Assembly (NCBI GenBank): GCA_905235135.1
Contig: CAJOKR010000036.1
Coordinates: forward strand, 1 to 41,795
Origin: an uncultured Bacteroidales bacterium
GTDB taxonomy: Bacteria > Bacteroidota > Bacteroidia > Bacteroidales > WCHB1-69
Direction: 5' to 3'
DNA: 41,795 nt
Notes under the pieces: model-generated
The model's database searches: none
What the model was told of the DNA's origin: nothing
What the model saw: only the letters and a program-made list of their open reading frames with translations
Program-made: the position numbers and the translations under genes
Shown here: positions 14,659 through 23,123 of the stretch, piece by piece
Numbering within the stretch: position 1 is the first letter of the stretch
Layout: every line of letters begins with the position of its first letter

Positions 14659-16197
14659 TTACCGCACTTCCCAGCCCTCGATGTTCTTTGTCTCTTTCGA
14701 GAAGTTCACCCCGATCTTGACGATTTGGCGGCCGTCGGCGGTAAACGGAATCATATACTCTTTGGTGTCAATCTGTTGCAGCGCCTCTTGCGCCGATTTG
14801 TCGAATTTGAACTCGAAGACGTAGGTGTAGTCGTCGGTCTTCACCACCATGTCGATGCGCCCGCGAGAGGTACGGTATTCGGCAATGGTGTGGAAGCCCA
14901 TCAGCCGGCAGACGGTGAACAGCACGTTCTGGAAGTGGTTCTCGCAGTCGCGGATCAGCTCGTAGGGGGTGTCGCCGAGGAAGGCCGTCATCCGCTCCAT
15001 AAAACTGTCGATGTCGCCCTTCCGCAGGTCGCGCACGAAATGCTCGATGTAGAATGACGACTTGTCTTCAGAGATGTTTACATATTTCGGCAACAAATAG
15101 TCCAGAAAGCTTTCCTCCACCTCTTTGTTTGGAAATCCAAGGCGGTAGCTCCCGAAATCCTTGTCAAATCCTTTGATGGTGAGATATCCTGTCTGATAGA
15201 ACAACGCAACGGGGTTCTGTGACAGGTTGTCCATAGCGGCAAGGTGGCGAGTGATAATCTCACTCTCAGAAAAATCCTGAATCTTATACTGCCCGTCTTT
15301 CAGCAATTTGACCAAGAACGTCGGGGTGCCGGTGGAAAACCAGTAGTTCTGCAACTGGCAGCTGCTCAGTGCATTCAACACACTGAACGGGTTATAGACC
15401 TCCTTCGACATATCCGGCGAGAAGTGGTAGCCGTCGTACATGGCCTTCAACTTTCCCATCATCGCATCCTCGTCCACCTGCTCCTGTTTCGCGAATTTCT
15501 GGATATAAAGGGGGAAAGTCTGCTGGATCTCCTCCTCGGTGAAACCGCAGATGTCCGCGTAGGCATTGTTGAGCGAGATGTCCTGCAGGTTGTTCAGGTC
15601 GCTGAAGATGCTGACGTGCGAGAATTTGGTCACGCCGGTGAGGAAGGCGAAGCGGATGTGCGTCTTGAGGTTGGAATAGAAACCCTTGAGGATATTGCGG
15701 TACTCCGCCAGAAGCGGTTCGTTGTCAATGACTTGCAGCAGCGGCTTGTCATACTCGTCCACCAGGACGACCACTTGTTTCCCTTCCTTTTCCGAAACAG
15801 AGAGAATAACATTCTTGAATCGTTGGGCCACATCGCTGTCCGGTTTCTGAAGTCCATATTCCTGTTCCCATAAGGAGAGATTGGAGTCAAGGGCTGCTAT
15901 CAGCCCTTCCACGGAAGTGTATAAGCCGACATTCAAATCCAGATACAGTATAGGATAGCTATTCCAATCTTTCTCCAATTCGGCGATGGCCAAACCTTCG
16001 AACAGCTCCCGCTTCCCCTGGAAGTAGGCTTTCAGCGTGGAGAGCAAGAGGCTCTTGCCGAACCTGCGCGGCCGCGACAGGAAGTAATATTTTGCCTCCT
16101 TAGCGAGCGTGTACAGCAGGCGTGTCTTATCAACGTAAAGAAAGTCGTCTTCCCGGAGTGATTTGAAGCTTTGTATTCCTATGGGCAGTTTTTTCAT
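14659..16197 (-). CDS. AAA-ATPase-like protein with PD-(D/E)XK nuclease-like C-terminus
   Basis: A 512-residue protein of a family greatly expanded in Bacteroidales (PF09820 AAA-ATPase-like with PF08011 PD-(D/E)XK). The N-terminus has PIGIQSFKSLREDDFLYVDK and Walker A-like RPRRFGKSLLLSTL at about 42-55; VVVLVDEYDKPLL is Walker B. The middle has GVTKFSHVSIFSDLNNLQDI, NPFSVLNAL and the conserved YWFSTGTPTFLV. The C-terminus has SRGRIDMVVKTDDYTYVFEF followed by KFDKSAQEALQQI, carrying the D...E-x-K pattern of the nuclease fold. Biological role is not established; mobile or defence roles have been suggested for the family. It is flanked by identical 34-nt direct repeats, each containing a promoter. 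The start ATG is 22 nt downstream of the distal promoter copy. Confidence 0.88.
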   Translation of the reverse strand: MKKLPIGIQSFKSLREDDFLYVDKTRLLYTLAKEAKYYFLSRPRRFGKSLLLSTLKAYFQGKRELFEGLAIAELEKDWNSYPILYLDLNVGLYTSVEGLIAALDSNLSLWEQEYGLQKPDSDVAQRFKNVILSVSEKEGKQVVVLVDEYDKPLLQVIDNEPLLAEYRNILKGFYSNLKTHIRFAFLTGVTKFSHVSIFSDLNNLQDISLNNAYADICGFTEEEIQQTFPLYIQKFAKQEQVDEDAMMGKLKAMYDGYHFSPDMSKEVYNPFSVLNALSSCQLQNYWFSTGTPTFLVKLLKDGQYKIQDFSESEIITRHLAAMDNLSQNPVALFYQTGYLTIKGFDKDFGSYRLGFPNKEVEESFLDYLLPKYVNISEDKSSFYIEHFVRDLRKGDIDSFMERMTAFLGDTPYELIRDCENHFQNVLFTVCRLMGFHTIAEYRTSRGRIDMVVKTDDYTYVFEFKFDKSAQEALQQIDTKEYMIPFTADGRQIVKIGVNFSKETKNIEGWEVR

Positions 16198-16219
16198 AAT
16201 CCGAACGATTTTGGAGAGT

Positions 16220-16253
16220 GCAAAGATACGATTTTAATGGTTATGGGTTATTG
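16220..16253. repeat. 34-nt direct repeat, copy 2 (contains a promoter)
   Basis: Identical to 14603-14636. It carries TATCTTTGC on the minus strand 22 nt upstream of the ATPase ATG. Confidence 0.85.
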
Positions 16254-16408
16254 ACATTTTTTCAGTCCTAAATGACCTTTCCTGAATGCCCCGTGTCGGA
16301 GCACTTTGTTTACAGAACCATCTGCTATAAGACATTAATCAAAAACAATTGTATCCGAACCTCATAATTGTAGTCGTAAATGGCCTCCACCAGCCCTAAC
16401 CGTTCACA

Positions 16409-16675
16409 TTATTTTGTAATCAACCTTGCTGGTCTTATACGATCAACGACAACTGTCTCATTTTCAATATGGAATTTTTTTCTCAGAGCGGTTCTGATTT
16501 CATCAAAATATTCCGAAACGGTCATACGATTCGACTTACAAGTTTCAGCGTCAAAGGGTTGACATTCTGCCGAAGCACTATCGTTTATATTAACGATTTG
16601 CTGACCGTAGGCAATTGCCGCATCCCCTACACACGTCACTGTTTTTTCTTTTGTCTGATATGGTTTCTTTTTCAT
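16409..16675 (-). CDS. Small hypothetical protein, possibly C-terminally truncated
   Basis: About 88 residues, beginning MKKKPYQTKEKTVTCVGDAA and containing RMTVSEYFDEIRTALRKKF, a helical segment. I do not recognise the family. The ATG at 16675 is chosen because a perfect TATTTTTGC promoter lies 23 nt upstream; an upstream in-frame ATG at 16702 would fall inside that promoter. After its TAA stop the same frame stays open for 27 codons and encodes a sensible stretch (ERLGLVEAIYDYNYEVRIQL) before TAG at 16325-16327. That raises the possibility that the stop is a recent nonsense change or that a longer ancestral product existed. Neighbours give no hint of function. Confidence 0.55.
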   Translation of the reverse strand: MKKKPYQTKEKTVTCVGDAAIAYGQQIVNINDSASAECQPFDAETCKSNRMTVSEYFDEIRTALRKKFHIENETVVVDRIRPARLITK

Positions 16676-16698
16676 AAATATGATATTAGAATAAGTCC

Positions 16699-16707
16699 GC
16701 AAAAATA
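16699..16707 (-). promoter_or_regulatory. -7 promoter element for the small hypothetical gene
   Basis: TATTTTTGC on the minus strand, 23 nt upstream of the ATG at 16675. It supports expression of the small gene. Confidence 0.55.
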
Positions 16708-16733
16708 AAAATTTCCTATTATCATCAGCAAAA

Positions 16734-16786
16734 AAAATGCCGCCATGAATCTACATCATAGTGCATCTTCACAACGGCATTTTTTA
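16734..16786 (-). terminator. Hairpin with T-tract downstream of ftcD
   Basis: Read on the minus strand: AATGCCG, a long loop of about 34 nt, CGGCATT, then a run of T. The plus strand also ends in T after CGGCATT, so it could act in both directions. The long loop makes it weaker than a classical terminator. Confidence 0.45.
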
Positions 16787-16799
16787 TTTAAACGGTTCC

Positions 16800-16827
16800 G
16801 TAGAGACGCGCCATGGCACGTCTCTGC
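16800..16827. repeat. 28-nt palindromic repeat downstream of ftcD
   Basis: GTAGAGACGCGCCA/TGGCACGTCTCTGC, an imperfect copy 10 nt beyond the ftcD stop. Confidence 0.8.
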
Positions 16828-16837
16828 AAACATCGTA

Positions 16838-18535
16838 TTATCCGATCACCTTTTCCGTCTTCTTCATCAGATTCCGTTCGATTCGATCAGCCTTCACCAC
16901 GTAATCATGCGCCTTGGTGATCATCATCTCGGCCCACTCCTTGTCTTTGAGGGAGGAGGCGTTGATTTTGACGTTGAGGTAGGCACCGTGGACGGCCGCG
17001 CGGGCGCAGAGCACGCCGACGCCGGCATCGGAGACGCTGGCGGGGTTGCCCTTCTTGATCATCGCCTCGCAGATCTCGAACACCTTGAAGGAGGTCTCGA
17101 TGGTGCGCATCGGCACTTCGGTGGCGTACTTGGTGGCATCTTGGATGGCCTGCGAACGGGCCTCTTTCTCCTCCGGCGTGCCCTTCGGCATTCCGAAAGC
17201 GTTCATGATGACGTTGAAGGCGTTGGTGTCCTCATCGACGAGTGCAAGCAGTTGGTCTTTCAGCAGCTGGCCCTTTTCCGCCCACTGTGAGAAGTATGCC
17301 CACTGGTCGTCCCAGCCGGGCTTGTGGGAGGAGAGGTTGGCGACCATCGTGCCGAGGGCGGCGCCGAGGGAGCCCATGTAGGCGGAAATGGAGCCGCCGC
17401 CGGGAGCCGGACTTTCGGAAGCGGTCTCGTTGGCGAAACCCATGCAGGTCATATCGACCAACTTCGGTGTAGTATCTTCTTTCTCAAGGAGATATTCAAT
17501 AACTTTCTCTTCGGGATTGAACGGTTTGAGGTCGTCCAGACCCATGGATTTCACGGCAATCTTCACCATCTCTTTCTCGTCGATACCGAGGGAGCGTTTC
17601 TGCTTGGCGAGGTAGTATTTGCCAGCTTGGATGAGCACTTTCTTGGGAATCAGACCCACGATTTCCGCACCCGTGACGCGGATGCCTCTCTTGGCTGCCT
17701 TGGCGGTCACCTCGTCGAAAGCGACGTGCAGCGGGGTGGCGTTGATATCGGTAATGTTCATGGAAACTTGGGCGATGCCGTATTCCTCGATGTACCAGCC
17801 GATGGCTTTGGTACCTTTCAGTGTACCGGGAATCATCACCACATTGCCGTTCTCGTCCAGCACCTTCTTGCCGGTGATCTTGTTGCCCTCGCGTTTCGGG
17901 CGGCCTTTCTCGCGCACGTCGAAGGCGATGGCGTTGGCGCGGCGCGTGGAGGTGGTGTTGAGGTTATAGTTGACGGCGATGAGGAAGTCGCGGGCGCCCA
18001 CGGCCGTGGCACCGCTCTTGGCGACGCTCTCCGTGAACTTGTTGGGACCGAAGTCGGGCTTCCACTCTTTGGAGGTGATGCGCTCCTTCAGAGCCTCGTA
18101 CTCACCTGCACGGCAGTTGGCGAGGTTGCGACGCTCGGGCTTGAACGCGGCGTTTTCGTAGCAGAAGACGGGGATGTTCAGCTCTTTGCCGACTCTTTCG
18201 GCCAGCTGGCGGGCATACTCCACGGTCTCTTCCATGGTGATGTTAGCGATGGGCACGAGCGGACAAACGTCCGTGGCACCAAAACGCGGGTGGTCGCCAT
18301 GATGGTTGCGCATGTCGATGAGCTCCTGGCACTTGGCGATGAGCTTCACGGCGGCATCGACCACATATTTCGGCTCGCCCACAAAGGTAAGGACCGTACG
18401 GTTGGTCGTGGCACCCGGATCCACATCCAACAGGGTCACGCCCTCCGCCTGACGAATCACGTCGGCCACCTGGTTGATAATCTCTTGATTTCTGCCTTCA
18501 CTGAAATTGGGAACGCATTCGATTAATTGTTTCAT
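16838..18535 (-). CDS. ftcD: Glutamate formimidoyltransferase / formimidoyl-THF cyclodeaminase fusion
   Basis: A 565-residue bifunctional enzyme of histidine degradation and folate metabolism. The N-terminal transferase half moves the formimidoyl group from N-formimidoyl-glutamate to tetrahydrofolate: LIECVPNFSEGRNQEIINQV, LLDVDPGATTNRTVLTFVG, NHHGDHPRFGATDVCPLVPI with the catalytic-region histidines, and ARDFLIAVNYNLNT. The C-terminal cyclodeaminase half (about 355-565) has FANETASESPAPGGGSISAY, MVANLSSHKPGW and LVDEDTNAFNVIMNAFGMPK. The two halves are joined as in the mammalian FTCD enzyme. No hutH, hutU or hutI is present nearby. The ATG at 18535 is 50 nt downstream of TACATTTGC. The assignment is secure; domain boundaries are approximate. 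Confidence 0.95.
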   Translation of the reverse strand: MKQLIECVPNFSEGRNQEIINQVADVIRQAEGVTLLDVDPGATTNRTVLTFVGEPKYVVDAAVKLIAKCQELIDMRNHHGDHPRFGATDVCPLVPIANITMEETVEYARQLAERVGKELNIPVFCYENAAFKPERRNLANCRAGEYEALKERITSKEWKPDFGPNKFTESVAKSGATAVGARDFLIAVNYNLNTTSTRRANAIAFDVREKGRPKREGNKITGKKVLDENGNVVMIPGTLKGTKAIGWYIEEYGIAQVSMNITDINATPLHVAFDEVTAKAAKRGIRVTGAEIVGLIPKKVLIQAGKYYLAKQKRSLGIDEKEMVKIAVKSMGLDDLKPFNPEEKVIEYLLEKEDTTPKLVDMTCMGFANETASESPAPGGGSISAYMGSLGAALGTMVANLSSHKPGWDDQWAYFSQWAEKGQLLKDQLLALVDEDTNAFNVIMNAFGMPKGTPEEKEARSQAIQDATKYATEVPMRTIETSFKVFEICEAMIKKGNPASVSDAGVGVLCARAAVHGAYLNVKINASSLKDKEWAEMMITKAHDYVVKADRIERNLMKKTEKVIG

Positions 18536-18585
18536 TTCTGTAACGTATTGATTATTAAAACTTTTGATTCATCACAAATAAGGCT

Positions 18586-18594
18586 GCAAATGTA
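18586..18594 (-). promoter_or_regulatory. ftcD -7 promoter element
   Basis: TACATTTGC on the minus strand, 50 nt upstream of the ftcD ATG. It is divergent from the dipeptidase promoter at 18688. Confidence 0.55.
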
Positions 18595-18667
18595 CGAATT
18601 TTTAGGGAATAGGCAATAGGAAAACAAGGTATAAGCATTGGGGCAACCGACGTGCAATATACGAAAA

Positions 18668-18696
18668 TTGCCTTTTGTCAAAAATTGTATCTTTGC
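18668..18696 (+). promoter_or_regulatory. Promoter of the C69 dipeptidase (TTG-N17-TATCTTTGC)
   Basis: TTG at 18668-18670, a 17-nt spacer and TATCTTTGC at 18688-18696: a full match to the Bacteroidota TTG-N(17-23)-TAnnTTTG pattern. The ATG at 18722 follows 25 nt later, which decides the start against longer upstream frames. Confidence 0.75.
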
Positions 18697-18721
18697 CGCC
18701 GAATATCTGAAACATCAAATT

Positions 18722-20317
18722 ATGAGAAAGATCTTACTTGTCATTGGAATCATAAGCTTTGCCTTTTGGGGTTTCGCCCAGAATGAGGAACTGGTGGGCG
18801 CGAACTGCACCTCCATCATGGTGGGCAAGAAGGCCTCCGCCGACGGCTCTGTCATGACCTCCCACACCTGCGACAGCAAGTACCGCACGTGGGTGACCAT
18901 CGAGCCCGCCGCCGACCACAAGCCCGGCACCATGCACAAGGTTTATAAGGGCACCATGCACACGGAAACACCCAAAAGTATGGAAAATCTCGTGCTCGCG
19001 GGCGAAATTCCCGAAGCTGCACATACATACGCTTACATGAACACCGCCTATCCTTGCATGAACGAGAAGCAGCTGGCCATGGGCGAGAGCACCTTCTCCG
19101 GTCCCGACACGCTGGTGAACGAAAACGCCATGTTCATGATTGAAGAGCTGCAACGTATTGCTTTACAGCGTTGTACGACCGCCCGCGAGGCTATCTTGCT
19201 CATCGGCGACTTAGTGAAGCAATATGGCTATGCTGACGGCGGTGAATGTATCACCATCGCCGACAAAAACGAAGTGTGGCAGATGGAAATCCTCGGCGAA
19301 GGTCCCGACGTGATTGGCGGAATGTGGGTGGCGCAGCGTGTGCCCGACGATGAGGTGGCTGTGAGCTGCAACGTACCTCGTATCGGCAAACTTAACCGCA
19401 AGGACAAGAACAACTTCCTCTGCTCCGACAATATCGAGAAAGTGGCTAAGAAATACGGTCTTTGGGACGGCAAGGGCGACTTCCTCTGGTGGAAGGCCTT
19501 CAACGCCTCTTACGCCGAGGGCAAAAACCACAAAGAGCGCGAATGGTACATCTTCAACTACCTCGCCCCGTCGCTGAAGCTCGACCTCAACGCTGAGGAG
19601 CTGCCCTTCTCGGTGAAACCCGAAAAGAAGGTGGATGTGCGCGATGTGATGGCGCTTTTCCGTGCCAACTACGAGGGCTGTGAGCTCGATCAGATCGGCA
19701 ACCTCAAGATGGTGGCGAACCGCAAGGACAAGGACGGCAATCCCTACAAAGACACCATCATCTGCCCGAACGCCAACCCGTGGATGGACGGCAACGAGCG
19801 TGCCCTGTACAACTTCCTGAAACCCGGCACGGTGACCTTCTACCGCGGCGTAGCCATGTCTTGGTGCTCCTACTCCTTCATCATGCAGTGCCGCGATTGG
19901 CTTCCCGATGAGGTGGGCGGCTTATGCTGGTTCTCCGTGGAGAATCCCGGTCAGAGTCCGCGCATCCCGATTTACGCCGGAGCTACCAAGATGCCCGCCG
20001 GATTTGAGGTTTGCGGCCATTTCCGCTACAACGAGAACGCCGTACTGTGGCATTACCGCAAGGCCAACAAGTTAGCGCAGGTTCGCTGGGGCCGCACCAA
20101 GGACATGATGATGACCAACATCATGCGCTATGAGGACAAAGCCTTTGAGGAACTGCCCGCGTTAGAAAAGAAGGCCGTCAACCTGCTGAATGACGGCAAG
20201 AAAGAGGAAGCCCAAAAGCTGCTCAACCAGTACAGTGCCGATTTTGCCGGTGCGACGCGTCAGACTTGGCAGGAGATGGAGCATAAGATTTGGGAGACTT
20301 TTTGGACAGGCTTCTGA
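18722..20317 (+). CDS. Secreted C69-family dipeptidase
   Basis: A 531-residue Ntn-hydrolase of peptidase family C69 (PepD-like). A signal peptide (MRKILLVIGIISFAFWGFAQ) ends at residue 20. Cys29 in GANCTSIMVGKKASADGSVM is the likely nucleophile. In this family the cysteine becomes N-terminal after processing, so a short propeptide would be removed here. Further family features include NENAMFMIEELQRIALQRCT, GGECITIADKNEVWQMEILG and WCSYSFIMQCRDWLPDEVGG. It probably cleaves dipeptides in the periplasm, feeding amino-acid uptake. The ATG at 18722 is used; an in-frame ATG at 18638 would place the promoter inside the gene. It is followed 42 nt later by a small lipoprotein gene on the same strand. 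Confidence 0.92.
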   Translation: MRKILLVIGIISFAFWGFAQNEELVGANCTSIMVGKKASADGSVMTSHTCDSKYRTWVTIEPAADHKPGTMHKVYKGTMHTETPKSMENLVLAGEIPEAAHTYAYMNTAYPCMNEKQLAMGESTFSGPDTLVNENAMFMIEELQRIALQRCTTAREAILLIGDLVKQYGYADGGECITIADKNEVWQMEILGEGPDVIGGMWVAQRVPDDEVAVSCNVPRIGKLNRKDKNNFLCSDNIEKVAKKYGLWDGKGDFLWWKAFNASYAEGKNHKEREWYIFNYLAPSLKLDLNAEELPFSVKPEKKVDVRDVMALFRANYEGCELDQIGNLKMVANRKDKDGNPYKDTIICPNANPWMDGNERALYNFLKPGTVTFYRGVAMSWCSYSFIMQCRDWLPDEVGGLCWFSVENPGQSPRIPIYAGATKMPAGFEVCGHFRYNENAVLWHYRKANKLAQVRWGRTKDMMMTNIMRYEDKAFEELPALEKKAVNLLNDGKKEEAQKLLNQYSADFAGATRQTWQEMEHKIWETFWTGF

Positions 20318-20359
20318 TGAATAATTATGAATGATAAATAATAATCAATAAACTTAAAT

Positions 20360-20734
20360 ATGGAAAAGAAGAACAAAATTTTGATGATTGGTGCGTTGGT
20401 GGCGTTGGTGATGTTGATTATCGTGTTGCTGGCGTGCAATAGTAAATCGGCGAAAATCGGTAAGTTGGAGAAATTTACGGCCAAGGTGGAGCAGGAATAT
20501 CAGAACTACTCCGAGTCGGATTTGGAGAAGGCGCAGGCCAAGTTTGAGAAGTATGTCGCCAATGTTGAGAAGAAGGAGCTCACCGGAGAGGAAACTTCCC
20601 ACGTGAACGAGCTGAAAGGCGAATGCAAGGGCTATTTCGCCCAAGCCAAAGCGCGCCTGATCCTGCAAGATTTCCAGGATGCCGTGAATGAAGCCGGAGA
20701 TGAGGTAAAAGGCGTTATCGAATCGTTGAAGTAA
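20360..20734 (+). CDS. Small helical lipoprotein
   Basis: A 124-residue protein. The N-terminus MEKKNKILMIGALVALVMLI, then IVLLAC, is a lipoprotein signal with lipobox VLLAC. The mature part is charged and helical, with likely coiled coil (FTAKVEQEYQNYSESDLEKA, VNELKGECKGYFAQAKARLI). It resembles small Bacteroidales lipoproteins annotated only by DUF numbers; I do not assign a function. It is likely co-transcribed with the dipeptidase upstream. Its 3' end overlaps the convergent CapA-like gene by 20 nt. Confidence 0.75.
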   Translation: MEKKNKILMIGALVALVMLIIVLLACNSKSAKIGKLEKFTAKVEQEYQNYSESDLEKAQAKFEKYVANVEKKELTGEETSHVNELKGECKGYFAQAKARLILQDFQDAVNEAGDEVKGVIESLK

Positions 20735-21881
20735 ATTCAAATTTCGATTCGGGAACGTTGTCTATCAGCTCTTTAGTATCATTATAGAACAGATTCAAGG
20801 CCACGGAATCCGCACCGTGGATGTCGTACCATGCACAATTTTCCACCGCATGTTTCGCCGGGAGGATGTGGTATTGGTACTTTCCTTGGCACGTGCCCTT
20901 ATAGACCCAATACGGCAGGTATTCGTAGTTTGTGATGCGTATCGTACCGTTCGTGTCGCGCACCATTTCGCACTTGACGATAATGCCGCCATCGGTGTAG
21001 CGTTTGCGCTGGTTGGAGACGAAATTGCCTAACGAGTAGGCCGTAACGCGCTGTGCCACACCATATTCGTTACTGTTTTCCAATGTAATCGGCTGCACCA
21101 CATGCGGATGCCCGCCGATGACCATATCCGCGCCGCATTCGTACATATAGCGGGCGTATCCCGACTGTTCTTTGTTCTGATGGCGGGCATATTCGATACC
21201 CCAATGCGGCATCACCACGATATAATCGGCTTTCATCTCACGGGCGCGGGCCACGTCGCGGGCAATGGCGGCAGAATCCAACAGATTGACGATAAACGGA
21301 TTGGGTGCTGGAATACCGTTCGTGCCATACGTGTAGTTCAGCACGGCGATACGGAAACCGTTTTTCTCTACAATGAGCGGATTTCGCTGCTGGAAATCTG
21401 CGCTGTCGAGGTAAGTGCCCACATGCGGGATGCCCAAGCTGTCCATCACCTGAATGGTGCGGCGGATGCCCTTCGCCCCTTTGTCGCAGGTATGGTTGTT
21501 CGAGGTCAGGAAGACATCCACACCAGCATCGAACAGCTGCGACATCATATTATCGGGACAGGAGAACTGCGGATAGCCGGAATAAGGTGCTCCCGCGAGT
21601 GGCACTTCCATGTTGGCAATACAGAGGTCCGCCGAGGCGATATACGGTGCGAGGAACCGGTAGCACGGCGCATAGTCGTAGGTGCCGTCCTCCAACCGGG
21701 CCGCATCCACCTGCGGCATGTGCGACATCACATCCCCGATAAACATCAGCGTGAGGGTGTCGGGGGTGGGTGCGGGCTCCTCAACCACGGGCTGGCGGTG
21801 CTTTGCAAACCATTCGTGCGGCCGCGGACAGCCACTCATCATCAGTATGCCGTACAAGAGACTAAATAGTAGTATTCTCAT
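20715..21881 (-). CDS. CapA-like metallophosphatase family lipoprotein
   Basis: About 388 residues from the ATG at 21881 (MRILLFSLLYGILMMSGC, lipobox MMSGC); a GTG start six codons upstream is less likely. It belongs to the PGA_cap/CapA family (poly-gamma-glutamate capsule-type, calcineurin-like fold): LTLMFIGDVMSHMPQ, ADLCIANMEVPLAG, VFLTSNNHTCDKGAKG with the Asn-Asn-His metal motif, DYIVVMPHWGIEY and ADMVIGGHPHVVQPI. In family members these Asp, Asn and His residues bind two metals. Poly-gamma-glutamate partners CapB and CapC are absent nearby, so capsule synthesis should not be assumed; an envelope phosphatase or hydrolase role is more general. The promoter TATCTTTGC lies 43 nt upstream. 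It is divergent from mreB. Confidence 0.88.
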   Translation of the reverse strand: MRILLFSLLYGILMMSGCPRPHEWFAKHRQPVVEEPAPTPDTLTLMFIGDVMSHMPQVDAARLEDGTYDYAPCYRFLAPYIASADLCIANMEVPLAGAPYSGYPQFSCPDNMMSQLFDAGVDVFLTSNNHTCDKGAKGIRRTIQVMDSLGIPHVGTYLDSADFQQRNPLIVEKNGFRIAVLNYTYGTNGIPAPNPFIVNLLDSAAIARDVARAREMKADYIVVMPHWGIEYARHQNKEQSGYARYMYECGADMVIGGHPHVVQPITLENSNEYGVAQRVTAYSLGNFVSNQRKRYTDGGIIVKCEMVRDTNGTIRITNYEYLPYWVYKGTCQGKYQYHILPAKHAVENCAWYDIHGADSVALNLFYNDTKELIDNVPESKFEFTSTIR

Positions 21882-21924
21882 AATCCAGATAATAAACACG
21901 TTAGATATAATCTCTGTTCAGGCG

Positions 21925-21933
21925 GCAAAGATA
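21925..21933 (-). promoter_or_regulatory. -7 promoter element of the CapA-like gene
   Basis: TATCTTTGC on the minus strand, 43 nt upstream of the ATG at 21881. Confidence 0.6.
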
Positions 21934-21967
21934 CATTTTTTAATAGGTAACAGCCGATGTGTTATTT

Positions 21968-21995
21968 GAAGAGACGCAAAAATTTGCGTCTCTTC
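21968..21995. repeat. 28-nt palindromic repeat between divergent promoters
   Basis: GAAGAGACGC...GCGTCTCTTC, variant with both outer T/A pairs replaced consistently (compensatory change), one central mismatch. It lies upstream of both the CapA-like gene and mreB, so it cannot be a terminator for either. Confidence 0.85.
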
Positions 21996-22058
21996 AAAGG
22001 AGAAAAATAGTTAATGTAACTTTTTATAATACAAATCGTACAACATCAAGAATTTTTA

Positions 22059-22067
22059 TATTTTTGC
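22059..22067 (+). promoter_or_regulatory. mreB -7 promoter element
   Basis: TATTTTTGC, 22 nt upstream of the mreB ATG. Confidence 0.6.
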
Positions 22068-22089
22068 GAGATTTAAAAAGACGATATAA

Positions 22090-23115
22090 ATGGGTTTATT
22101 TTCACTGTTTACTAAAGAGATAGCTATAGACTTGGGCACCGCGAACACCGTCATCCTGCACGATAACAAGGTGGTGGTTGACGAGCCTTCTATCATTGCC
22201 ATCGACTCACGCACCAAATCGGTGGTGGCTGTGGGTAAGAAGGCCTTGATGATGGAGGGAAAAACCTCCGGTGAGATCTACACGGTTCGCCCGCTGCGCA
22301 ACGGTGTCATCGCGGACTTCCAGCCCACGGAGCTGATGTTGCGTGAGTTCATCAAAATGACCAACACCAAGCATTCCCTGATCACGCCGGCCATGAAGAT
22401 GGTGATCTGTATCCCTTCGGGTATCACCGAGGTGGAGGAGAGAGCTGTCCGTGAATCGGCGGAGCAGGCAGGGGCCAAGGAGGTGCGTCTGATTTACGAA
22501 CCCATGGCAGCAGCCATCGGTAGCGGTATCGACGTGCTTGGCTCCAACGGTAACATGATTATCGACATCGGCGGTGGTACCAGCGAAGTTGCGGTCATCG
22601 CCCTCGGCTGTATTGCCTCCAAGAAGTCCGTGCAGGTGGCCGGCGACCGGCTCAACACCGACATCAAGGAGTTTATGCGCCGTGAGCACAACCTCGACAT
22701 CGGTATCCCGACGGCCGAGCAGATCAAGATCAACGTGGGTGCGGCCATCACCCAGCTCGACAACCCGCCCGCCGACTACGAAGTCTATGGTCGTGACCTG
22801 GTGCACGGCATTCCCCGCAGCATCATGATCAACTACCAAGAGGTGGCTACCGCGCTCAACAACTCCATCAACGCCATCGAGGATGCGGTGATGCAGGCGC
22901 TGAACGTGACCCCGCCCGAGCTTTCAGCCGATATCTTCAAGACGGGTATCTACCTCGCCGGTGGTGGTTCGCTGCTACGCGGTCTGGACAAGCGTATCAA
23001 CAAGATCACGCAGCTGCCCGTGCATGTGGTGGAAGATCCGCTTCGCGCTGTCGCCCGCGGTACGGCAATCGCCCTCAAGAATCTGGAGAAATTTGAGTCA
23101 TTAACGAAGTACTAA
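22090..23115 (+). CDS. mreB: Rod shape-determining protein MreB
   Basis: A 341-residue bacterial actin homologue, normal length. It polymerises on the inner membrane and guides cell-wall synthesis. The phosphate-binding loops are visible: IAIDLGTANTVI at residues 11-22 and MIIDIGGGTSEVAVIALG in the second loop. The adenosine-side motif GIYLAGGGSLLRGLDKRI is near the C-terminus. The segment YEPMAAAIGSG is characteristic of MreB. The N-terminal MGLFSLFTKE may be an amphipathic membrane-contact segment, as in other MreBs. mreC, mreD, pbp2 and rodA are not adjacent downstream, where a FISUMP protein follows, which differs from the common mreBCD order. The start is well supported by the promoter 22 nt upstream. 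Confidence 0.96.
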   Translation: MGLFSLFTKEIAIDLGTANTVILHDNKVVVDEPSIIAIDSRTKSVVAVGKKALMMEGKTSGEIYTVRPLRNGVIADFQPTELMLREFIKMTNTKHSLITPAMKMVICIPSGITEVEERAVRESAEQAGAKEVRLIYEPMAAAIGSGIDVLGSNGNMIIDIGGGTSEVAVIALGCIASKKSVQVAGDRLNTDIKEFMRREHNLDIGIPTAEQIKINVGAAITQLDNPPADYEVYGRDLVHGIPRSIMINYQEVATALNNSINAIEDAVMQALNVTPPELSADIFKTGIYLAGGGSLLRGLDKRINKITQLPVHVVEDPLRAVARGTAIALKNLEKFESLTKY

Positions 23116-23123
23116 TTTCTCGT

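Noticed and set aside
17324-18526. A 400-codon open frame antisense to ftcD
   Set aside because: Shadow of the ftcD-fchA gene, whose sequence is fully recognisable. No promoter or signal on this strand.
20715-21881. Capsule (poly-gamma-glutamate) biosynthesis locus
   Set aside because: Only the CapA-like gene is present; CapB and CapC are missing, so the family name should not be taken as function.
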